Positions 1 through 6,806 of a stretch of DNA of 64,000 nt are shown in pieces (position 1 is the stretch's first letter; the number at the start of each line of letters is the position of its first letter). The stretch spans positions 19,829-83,828 of the forward strand of contig JAHCJY010000008.1 in the NCBI GenBank assembly GCA_026126065.1. The letters run 5' to 3'. Origin of the DNA: Bauldia sp. Lineage in GTDB: Bacteria > Pseudomonadota > Alphaproteobacteria > Rhizobiales > Kaistiaceae. The translations under genes and the position numbers were made by a program. Below the pieces are notes generated by a model that saw only the letters and a list, made by a program, of their open reading frames with translations, was not told the origin of the DNA and did no database searches.

Positions 1-1115
1 AGAACGAGGCCCGCAGCGAGCGCCGGCTGGACGATGTCGCCCGACAGGACCCCGAGCACCGTGAGTCCGGCGGTGCCGACCCATAGCAGCAGCAGGAACC
101 AGGTCGGGATAAGCATGATGGCGCGGTCGAAGCCGCGCTTGATGGCGAGGTAGATGATGAGGGCGAAGCCGAGGACGACCGTGCCGCCGAACGACAGCCG
201 GCCGATACCGGCCGCCACAGACGGTTCGATCACCGCGATGCCCAGCACCGCGACCAGGCCGATGATCCAGCCGATCGTGGCGTGCGAGTAGCGCACATGC
301 CAGCGGCCGAGGTGAAGGTACGTGTAGGTGAAGATGACCAGCGTCGCCGCGAGCAGCACCTCCGCAGTGGCGCGGTAGATCTGGTCGTCGCCCGGCTGGA
401 GCTGCGCCACGCGGTTCCAGAAGCCGAAATCGATGCACAGGTAGATCAGCACCGCCCAGGCGAGGGCCGCAGCCGCGGGGAAGAGCGCGGTCCCCTTCAC
501 GACGAACACGACCGTCAGGAGAAGGGCGAGGAGGCCGGCGATGCCGAGCACGATGCCGCGGAACAGCGTGTAGCTGTTGATGGCGTCCTTGTAGGCGTCG
601 GCTTCCCAGAGCTGGAGCTGCGGCAGTTCGCCCGTCCGGAGTTCGACGATGAAGGTGACGATGGAGCCGGGATCGAGCGTGATCCGGAAGACATCCGCCT
701 CCTGGCTCGGTTCGCGCGGCGGCTCGAGCGCACCGGTCGATGCCACCTGGACGATGCGGGATCCGCCGAGGTCGGGCCAGATCAGCCCCGATCCGGCGAG
801 GCGGAAATGCGGCGCGACTAGGAGCCGGTCAATCTGTGAATCGCCGTTGTTCACGAGCGCGAACGTCGCCCAGTGGCTGATCTGCGCGTTGCGGTCCGCG
901 GCGTCGACGACCACTCGGCGCGCGAGGCCCATCGCGTCGGGGGCCACCTGAACCGTCAGCTCCGGCCCCTGGACGTTGGGGTAGAGGTCGATCACCGGCG
1001 TGAGGTCGAGCGTGCGGCCGTCGAGCGGAACCGCCACGGTTTCGAGCGCAAACGCGGTGTTCGTGGAGACGAAGGCCGCCATTAACGCAGCGGCGAGAAT
1101 CAGTATCCGACGCAC
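1..1115 (-). CDS. 7TM membrane sensor protein, N-terminal part (probable PAS/GGDEF/EAL signalling protein)
   Basis: Only the first ~371 residues lie in the window; the gene runs off the left edge. The GTG start at 1115 follows a GGAGG and opens a signal peptide (MRRILILAAALMAAF, cleavage near TAFA), about 160 residues of periplasmic beta-rich sequence, then at least six hydrophobic helices starting around residue 180 (TLFRGIVLGIAGLLALLL and onward). An internal ATG at 1082 would remove most of the signal peptide. This layout matches, from memory, a Rhizobiales family in which the 7TM region is followed by PAS, GGDEF and EAL domains that control cyclic di-GMP. The family often lies after thrC, M16 peptidase and GNAT genes, as here. 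The catalytic domains are outside the window, so the enzymatic role is inferred. Confidence 0.6.
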   Translation of the reverse strand, partial: MRRILILAAALMAAFVSTNTAFALETVAVPLDGRTLDLTPVIDLYPNVQGPELTVQVAPDAMGLARRVVVDAADRNAQISHWATFALVNNGDSQIDRLLVAPHFRLAGSGLIWPDLGGSRIVQVASTGALEPPREPSQEADVFRITLDPGSIVTFIVELRTGELPQLQLWEADAYKDAINSYTLFRGIVLGIAGLLALLLTVVFVVKGTALFPAAAALAWAVLIYLCIDFGFWNRVAQLQPGDDQIYRATAEVLLAATLVIFTYTYLHLGRWHVRYSHATIGWIIGLVAVLGIAVIEPSVAAGIGRLSFGGTVVLGFALIIYLAIKRGFDRAIMLIPTWFLLLLWVGTAGLTVLGVLSGDIVQPALAAGLV

Positions 1116-1197
1116 GGGCGCGACCGACCCTCCTACCTTCGATCAGCAGTGTTTATTGACCACGACCGGGCGTCACAAGCCCAAACCGCGGTCACGG

Positions 1198-1785
1198 CTA
1201 CCGCCGGGGGTCGTCATTCACCATCGCGTAGAGAAGGTGATCCTGCCAACGCCCGTCGATGCAGAGATAGCTGCGCGCGTAGCCTTCGCGGCTAAATCCG
1301 ACCTTTTCTAGGAGGCGGATCGAAGCCGCGTTGTGCGCCAGGCAGGCAGCCTCGATGCGATGGAGGCGAAGCGAATCGAAAGTGTAGGAAACCAGCGTCC
1401 GGACCGCGTCGCTCATGTAGCCGCGATTTGCGTGGCGCTCGCCCATCCAGTAGCCGAGCGCGCCGGACTGCGTCACGCCGCGCTGGATCTGCGACAGCGT
1501 GAGGCCGCCGAGAAGCGCCACGCCGTCGGCGGAGAACACGAAGAACGGGTATCCCGACCCCTCCCGCATCTCGCGCTGGTAGCGCTTGATGCGGCGACGG
1601 TAGCCGAGGCGCGACAGCTCGTCCGCCGGCCAGATCGGCTCCCACGGCGCGAGAAACTTCCGGCTCTCCGCCCGCAGCATCGACCATTGCTGGTAGTCCG
1701 CCATCGTCGGCGGCCGGAGGACCACCTTCTCGCCGCGGATCGTGCCGGCGGCGGGAGGGGGCGGAACACTCCGGAGAAAGGCCAA
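1198..1785 (-). CDS. GNAT family N-acetyltransferase, RimJ/RimL type
   Basis: A 195-residue acetyltransferase. The chosen TTG start at 1785 has an AGGAG seven bases upstream that overlaps the end of the M16 peptidase gene; the frame stays open farther upstream but only inside that gene. Features of the RimJ/RimL branch are an early IRGEKVVLRPP strand, the central SGALGYWMGERHANRGYMSDAV segment with the acetyl-CoA loop, and the late HRIEAACLAHNAASIRLLEKVGF signature, followed by REGYARSYLCIDGRWQDH. Such enzymes acetylate protein N-termini (ribosomal proteins in the named cases) or small amines; the substrate cannot be told here. It is probably cotranscribed with thrC and the peptidase. Confidence 0.85.
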   Translation of the reverse strand: MAFLRSVPPPPAAGTIRGEKVVLRPPTMADYQQWSMLRAESRKFLAPWEPIWPADELSRLGYRRRIKRYQREMREGSGYPFFVFSADGVALLGGLTLSQIQRGVTQSGALGYWMGERHANRGYMSDAVRTLVSYTFDSLRLHRIEAACLAHNAASIRLLEKVGFSREGYARSYLCIDGRWQDHLLYAMVNDDPRR

Positions 1786-1798
1786 GGAGCGTCTCCTG

Positions 1799-3076
1799 TC
1801 AGGCCGCGGCGGCCGGTGCGCCAAGGCGGCGCGACAGGTCGTCGTGGCGGATGAGGCCCTTGATCGGGCCGATGGCGGCGAGCGTCGGCGTGGTGGCGGT
1901 GAACATGGTGCCGGCGAGGCGCCGGACGGTGTCCACGCCCACGGCATCGATCTTCTGGACGATCTCGTTCACGTCGAGCGTGCGCCCGTGGATGAGGATC
2001 TGCCGCGCCATCTGGCCCGCGCGGGCGACCGGGCTCTCGAGCGCCATCAGGAGGCCGGCCTTGAGCTGCGCCTTGGCCCGGTTGAGCTCCGCCTCCGTCA
2101 GGTCGTGCGCGATTCGCTCGACCTCACCCAGTACGACGGGCATCAACTGCCCCACGTCACCTTCGCCCGTCGCCGCGTGGATGCCGAAAATCCCCCCGTC
2201 CGTGAACGCCCAGTGGAAGGCGTAGATCGAGTAGCACAGGCCGCGTTTCTCGCGCACCTCCTGGAAGAGCCGCGAGGACATGCCGCCGCCGAGCGCCGTC
2301 GAGAGGATCTGCGCGGCATAATAGTCGGGCGAGGCGAACGAGCGTCCGGCGAAGCCGAGGAGGATCTGCGCCTCCATCAGGTCGCGCGTCTCGCGCCGGT
2401 CGCCGCCACGGTAGAACGATGCCACCGGCCGGACGGCCGGATCGGTGGGGAGGGAGCCGAGGCCCGCCTCGGCAAGCGCGCGGACCTCGGCATGATCGAC
2501 CGCGCCCGCGGCCGCCACCACCATCGACGGCCCGTGATAGTGCTTGCCGAGATAGTTGAGGATCGCCGGACGGCTCATCGAGCGCACGGAAGCCTCCGTG
2601 CCGAGGATCGGCCGCCCGAGCGGCTGACCGGGGAACGCCGCCTCGGAGAAGAAGTCATAGACGAGGTCTTCCGGCGTATCGAGCGCAGCGCCGATCTCCT
2701 GGACCACGACGTGGCGCTCACGCGACAGTTCCTCCTCGTCGATCACCGAGTTGACCATGATGTCCGACAGGATGTCCATCGCGAGCGGCAGGTCGTCCTT
2801 GAGGACGCGGGCGTAGTAGTTGGTCATCTCGACGCTCGTCGAGGCGTTCAACTCGCCGCCGACCGCTTCTATCTCCTCGGCGATGGCGATTGCGTTGCGC
2901 CGCTGCGTCCCCTTGAACGCCATGTGCTCGAGGAGGTGGGCGATGCCGTGCTCGGCCTCGGTCTCGGCGCGGGAGCCGGCCCCGACCCAGATGCCGAGCG
3001 ATGCGCTCTGAAGGTGCTCCATCCGCTGTGTGACGACGGTGAGGCCGGAGGGAAGGCGGGAGATTTCGACGGTCAT
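1799..3076 (-). CDS. M16 family zinc metallopeptidase (mitochondrial processing peptidase-like)
   Basis: A 425-residue M16B peptidase related to the beta subunit of mitochondrial processing peptidase. The inverted zinc motif HxxEH is intact (H47, E50, H51 in AHLLEHMAFKGT) and the third ligand is probably E127 in VVVQEIGA. The C-terminal half has the usual second M16 domain with a Gly-rich stretch (STALGGGMSSRLFQEVREKRG). Length is normal for the alphaproteobacterial single-chain form. There is no signal peptide, so it probably acts in the cytoplasm. It starts 7 bases after thrC, an order common in Rhizobiales. Confidence 0.92.
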   Translation of the reverse strand: MTVEISRLPSGLTVVTQRMEHLQSASLGIWVGAGSRAETEAEHGIAHLLEHMAFKGTQRRNAIAIAEEIEAVGGELNASTSVEMTNYYARVLKDDLPLAMDILSDIMVNSVIDEEELSRERHVVVQEIGAALDTPEDLVYDFFSEAAFPGQPLGRPILGTEASVRSMSRPAILNYLGKHYHGPSMVVAAAGAVDHAEVRALAEAGLGSLPTDPAVRPVASFYRGGDRRETRDLMEAQILLGFAGRSFASPDYYAAQILSTALGGGMSSRLFQEVREKRGLCYSIYAFHWAFTDGGIFGIHAATGEGDVGQLMPVVLGEVERIAHDLTEAELNRAKAQLKAGLLMALESPVARAGQMARQILIHGRTLDVNEIVQKIDAVGVDTVRRLAGTMFTATTPTLAAIGPIKGLIRHDDLSRRLGAPAAAA

Positions 3077-3083
3077 GGAGCGG

Positions 3084-4511
3084 TCAGGCCTCTAGAGTGG
3101 CGGCGCGGGCGCGGGCCTCGATATGGTGTTCCAGCGCGCGCACGTCATTGGCTAGCACGGTATAGCGCTCCTGCCGTTCGAAGAGGTCACGGAGATGTGC
3201 GGGAAGCGGGGGGCGAACCCCCGTCGCCTCCTCCACCGCCGCCGGGAACTTGGCCGGATTGGCCGTGGCGAGCGTCACCATCGGCACGTCGGAGACCGGA
3301 ATGCGCCCGGCGACAGCGAGCGCCACGGCGGTATGCGGATCGGCAAGGTAGCCCGAGCGGTTCCATGCCGCAGCCATCGCTTCGGCGGTCTCCGCCTCGT
3401 CGGCGCGGTCGGCCGAGAACTCGCCGCGGATGCGCTCCATCGCGCCGTCGGGGATGGTGAAGGCGCCGCTCTGGGCCAGCCCGTGCATCAGGCGGGTCAC
3501 GGCGGCCCCGTCATGGTCGAGCGCTTCGGAGAGGAGCCGCTCGAAATTGGACGAGATCTGGATATCCATCGACGGCGACTCGGTCGGAACGACGCCGCGG
3601 ACCTCATAGCGTCCCTCGGCGAAGGTGCGTGCGAGGATGTCGTTCCGGTTCGTGGCGATGACGAGGCGATCGATCGGCAGGCCCATCCGCCGCGCGACAT
3701 GCCCGGCAAAAATGTCGCCGAAATTGCCGGTCGGGACGGTGAACGACACCTTCCGCCCGGGAGCACCGAGCGCGGCAGCGGCGGAGAAATAGTAGGCGGT
3801 CTGAGCGACGATCCGGGCCCAGTTGATCGAGTTGATCGCAGCCATCGCGACACGCTCGCGGAAGCGGTCGCGCGCAAACAGCGCCTTCACCAGCGCCTGG
3901 CAGTCGTCGAACGAGCCTTCGATGGCGACCGCGTGGACGTTCTCATCCGCCACCGTCGTCATCTGGCGCTGCTGCACCTCGGACGTGCGTCCCTTCGGGA
4001 ACAGGATGAACACATCGACCTTGCTGCTGCCGCGGAACGCCTCGATGGCGGCGCTGCCGGTGTCGCCGGACGTCGCGCCAACGATCGTCGCCCGCCGTCC
4101 GCGCGCACCGAGGACGTGGTCCATAAGCCGCGCCAGGAGCTGCATCGCGAGGTCTTTGAAGGCCAGCGTCGGCCCATGGAACAGCTCGAGAATCCAGGCG
4201 TTGGGGCCGGACTGGACCAGCGGCGCCACGGCCTTGTGGCCAAAGCCGGCATAGGCGTCGCGGCACATCGAAAGGAGGAGATCCCCGGGGATGTCGTCGC
4301 CGGTGAAGCGCGAGACGACGTCCGCCGCGACGTCGGCATACGGCATGGCCGCAAAGGCGGCGATCTCGGCGCCGGATATGGTCGGCCACACCGACGGCAG
4401 ATAGAGCCCGCCATCTGGAGCGAGGCCGCCAAGGAGCACGTCGGCAAAGCCGAGCCTGGGCGCCCGTCCGCGCGTGCTGAAATAGTCCAAGGCCGAACTC
4501 CGGCAGGTCAT
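3084..4511 (-). CDS. thrC: Threonine synthase
   Basis: A PLP enzyme converting O-phosphohomoserine to threonine, last step of threonine synthesis. The 475-residue protein begins with the family N-terminus (YFSTRGRAPRLGFADVLLGGL), carries the PLP lysine at about K119 in GPTLAFKDLAMQ, the phosphate-binding glycine loop in GATSGDTGSAA, and SINWARIVAQ and VPTGNFGDIFAG typical of the long threonine synthase branch. It is first in a leftward run with the M16 peptidase and a GNAT. No strong ribosome site precedes the ATG at 4511. Confidence 0.95.
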   Translation of the reverse strand: MTCRSSALDYFSTRGRAPRLGFADVLLGGLAPDGGLYLPSVWPTISGAEIAAFAAMPYADVAADVVSRFTGDDIPGDLLLSMCRDAYAGFGHKAVAPLVQSGPNAWILELFHGPTLAFKDLAMQLLARLMDHVLGARGRRATIVGATSGDTGSAAIEAFRGSSKVDVFILFPKGRTSEVQQRQMTTVADENVHAVAIEGSFDDCQALVKALFARDRFRERVAMAAINSINWARIVAQTAYYFSAAAALGAPGRKVSFTVPTGNFGDIFAGHVARRMGLPIDRLVIATNRNDILARTFAEGRYEVRGVVPTESPSMDIQISSNFERLLSEALDHDGAAVTRLMHGLAQSGAFTIPDGAMERIRGEFSADRADEAETAEAMAAAWNRSGYLADPHTAVALAVAGRIPVSDVPMVTLATANPAKFPAAVEEATGVRPPLPAHLRDLFERQERYTVLANDVRALEHHIEARARAATLEA

Positions 4512-4644
4512 TGGGATTGCGGCGCGACCCTAGCGGGGTCGCATGGCGGCGGCAACAAAACGCCCTAACGGGCGATGTCGTCAATCGGAATGACCCTTGT
4601 TATAAGGACCGCCCGTTTTCCGGACCGGTCCAGCGAGGTACGAG

Positions 4645-5166
4645 ATGTCGCGTAGAGTCCCTTCGCCCCTTCTGGCGGCCCCGTTCGTCGCCGCGCTGCT
4701 CCTGTCCGGATGCATGGGCACGCGCGGCGTGGACACCGCGGCGGCGCCGGAGGCGCGGAACTACGAGGGACCGGGCTGCCCGGCGATCGTCGTGCAGTCC
4801 GGCGCTCAGGCGCGCGTCGTCTACAGCGGTAACACCACCGACCCCGCGCGCATCCGCTATCAGGTCGGGATCCTGGACGTTTCGCGGACCTGCACGGTGC
4901 TCAACGATGTCATCTCGGTGAACATCAGCGTCTATGGGCGGTTCGCCGGCGGTCCCGCCGCCCAGGCCGGCACGGTGCGCGACACGCTGCGCGCCGCCGT
5001 CGTCGCTGCCGACGGCACGGTCGTCTCGACGCGCGACTTCGCCATCTCCGGCACGCTCGCGGCGCCGATCTTCGGCCAGGATTTCCGCGTCACCGATTCG
5101 ATCGTGGTTCCCCCGCCGACGGTGGGAACCCTGTACCGGGTGCTGGTCGGCATCGATCAGGGATAG
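4645..5166 (+). CDS. Predicted lipoprotein of unknown function
   Basis: A 173-residue protein with a lipoprotein signal: positive start (MSRRVP), hydrophobic core and lipobox LSGC, so the mature protein begins at Cys24 and should sit in a membrane facing the periplasm. The mature part is beta-rich with two further cysteines (GCPAIVVQ and SRTCTVL) about 40 residues apart. No known domain was recognised. An AGCGAGG lies upstream of the ATG. It is transcribed away from thrC and converges with the nicotianamine-synthase-like gene (22 bases between stops), so it probably belongs to neither cluster. Confidence 0.75.
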   Translation: MSRRVPSPLLAAPFVAALLLSGCMGTRGVDTAAAPEARNYEGPGCPAIVVQSGAQARVVYSGNTTDPARIRYQVGILDVSRTCTVLNDVISVNISVYGRFAGGPAAQAGTVRDTLRAAVVAADGTVVSTRDFAISGTLAAPIFGQDFRVTDSIVVPPPTVGTLYRVLVGIDQG

Positions 5167-5187
5167 GAGCGATCGGGGCCGATCCGA

Positions 5188-5973
5188 TCACGCTCCCTCG
5201 AGGTCGAGGACCAGGTCGCGCGACAGGAAGAGGGGACTCTCGCCGCCCGTGTGGCGCAAGGCGTAGCCACGGGGAAGTTGCCCATCGACCTGTTCGGCCA
5301 GCAGCCAGCCGTTTCCGTACGGGTCGCGCGCGATGACGGTCGCCGGCCGTCGGATGGTTGCGGCAATGCGCTCGAGCACGTCCCGTTTCGGCGCCGTCTG
5401 GTTTGCCACATAGACGAGGTCCGCCGTCGCGTAGTCGTAGTCGACCCCGTCGATGCAGGCGAGGCGGAGTCGCGACGCGCCCAGCATCCGCACCAGGCGT
5501 TCGGCGGTCTCCAGCGCGCCGGCGTTCGTATCGAGTCCCACGCAATGAAGATCGGGATAGCGGTCGACGAGCCAGAGGAGGGTTGCCGGCAGGGGACCGC
5601 AACCCACCATGACCACACGCGCAACGCGGCTGTCGTCCAGTTCGCGCGCGAGTTCCCTCTGCCACGTGCCCGAGTTTTCTCCGAAGACGCGACGGAGAAG
5701 CGCTTCCGGCGACGGGCCGGTTTCGGTCAGCGCCTCGTGGGACGCCGCCAGCTCGGTTTCGGTCAGGTAGCGCAGATGGCAGGCGCGAAAGAAGGCGGCG
5801 TGGTCGGTCAGAAGATCCTGATCAAGGGATGCGAAGCAGCCGTCCGGAAGGGCGGCGAGTGCTCTTATGAATGCATCGTGACGCCCCACGAAAGCCGCGA
5901 CGGAATCGACGTTCAGTCGTGCGCGCTGGGTCAGCAGGAAATGTTCGCCGGCGTCCGCGTCAGGACGGATCAC
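5188..5973 (-). CDS. Nicotianamine synthase-like SAM-dependent enzyme
   Basis: A 261-residue Rossmann-fold SAM protein, last gene of the overlapping trio. The SAM loop is VVMVGCGPLPATLLWL, closer to the VGSGPLPLT loop of nicotianamine synthases than to GxGxG methyltransferases, and the following GLDTNAGALETAERLV fits their acidic SAM-ribose site. Late segments ADLVYVANQTAPKRDVLERI and VIARDPYGNGWLLAE align by eye with the FLAALVGMDKE and LMLRSAHG regions of that family. Known members transfer the 3-amino-3-carboxypropyl group of SAM to an amine, including histidine in opine metallophores. The gene overlaps the ATP-grasp gene by 4 bases, so it is probably translationally coupled. The substrate is unknown; an ordinary methyltransferase cannot be excluded. 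Confidence 0.6.
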   Translation of the reverse strand: MIRPDADAGEHFLLTQRARLNVDSVAAFVGRHDAFIRALAALPDGCFASLDQDLLTDHAAFFRACHLRYLTETELAASHEALTETGPSPEALLRRVFGENSGTWQRELARELDDSRVARVVMVGCGPLPATLLWLVDRYPDLHCVGLDTNAGALETAERLVRMLGASRLRLACIDGVDYDYATADLVYVANQTAPKRDVLERIAATIRRPATVIARDPYGNGWLLAEQVDGQLPRGYALRHTGGESPLFLSRDLVLDLEGA

Positions 5974-6806
5974 CGGAAGTACCCATGGATGGCGCGGGCG
6001 CGCTCGCGCCGGGCCTGGGCAACGACGGGGTCGTCCGCGAAATGCTCGCTGAGGCCGATGGTCTTGTTGACGTCGAGAATCACCGGCCTGTCATCGACGA
6101 GCACATAGTCGATCTTCCCATAGTCCAGCCCGAGTGCGAGGCGGAGCGTTCGCAACCGCGGATCTGGTTCCAGCGCATGGGTCTCCGTCTCCGGCCCGCT
6201 TTTGACCAGCGGATGCGGCGACGTCAGGAGGAAGCACGATTCGTGTTCGCCGAAGCAGTGATAGGTGCGGACCGCGTACCGGTCGTCCACCCGCTCGGGC
6301 AGGAATTTTTCGACGAGAAGGTAGGGATCGAACCATACGAGCGCCGGAACACTCGCCATCGACGGATACACCCGATATCCCACGCCCTCCCGGGCGCCGG
6401 TGAGGAACCGAAGTCCCATCCCCCGCAGGCGGTGATAGGCCCGGACCACGTAGTTCGGGTGCAGTGTCCGTTCCGGCTTCCCGCCGTAGTTCAGGTTCGT
6501 CTTCACGATGACGGGACCGGAGTGGCTGCTCACCCGGGTGAGCGCCAGTGAACTGTAGACGCGCTTGCGAATGTCGGTGACGCGCCCGTTGATCGTTCGA
6601 GCGTAGCGGCGGGCGAGATGGAGAAACCGATCGGGAACGACGGACAGGTCGACGTGAAGGAACAGGACATCGGCGGGCACGTACCGGCTTGTGCCGAAGA
6701 GGAAGTGTACGGTCAGGCCTTCCTCCCGCCAGTACGCGGCCAACCGGGAGACGACGTATTTGTCCGGGTTGTCGCCTGACAGGAAGAGGACAACGACGCT
6801 TTTCAC
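5970..6806 (-). CDS. ATP-grasp domain protein, putative carboxylate-amine ligase
   Basis: A 278-residue protein with ATP-grasp features: a nucleotide-binding lysine and glycine loop (GPVIVKTNLNYGGKPE), a strand ending in VEKFLPE that should contact adenine, and metal ligands late in the chain (DYGKIDYVLVDDRPVILDVNKT, with the Asp and Asn of the DxN pair). Enzymes of this fold activate a carboxylate as acyl phosphate and join it to an amine or thiol. Both gene ends overlap neighbours by 4 bases (ovoA upstream, the nicotianamine-synthase-like gene downstream), implying shared expression. The ligated substrates are unknown; a thiohistidine from OvoA is a guess from context. Confidence 0.75.
   Translation of the reverse strand: MKSVVVLFLSGDNPDKYVVSRLAAYWREEGLTVHFLFGTSRYVPADVLFLHVDLSVVPDRFLHLARRYARTINGRVTDIRKRVYSSLALTRVSSHSGPVIVKTNLNYGGKPERTLHPNYVVRAYHRLRGMGLRFLTGAREGVGYRVYPSMASVPALVWFDPYLLVEKFLPERVDDRYAVRTYHCFGEHESCFLLTSPHPLVKSGPETETHALEPDPRLRTLRLALGLDYGKIDYVLVDDRPVILDVNKTIGLSEHFADDPVVAQARRERARAIHGYFR

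Noticed and set aside
1742..3460. A long rightward frame opposite the M16 peptidase
   Set aside because: Antisense shadow without motifs; the zinc peptidase on the other strand is unambiguous.
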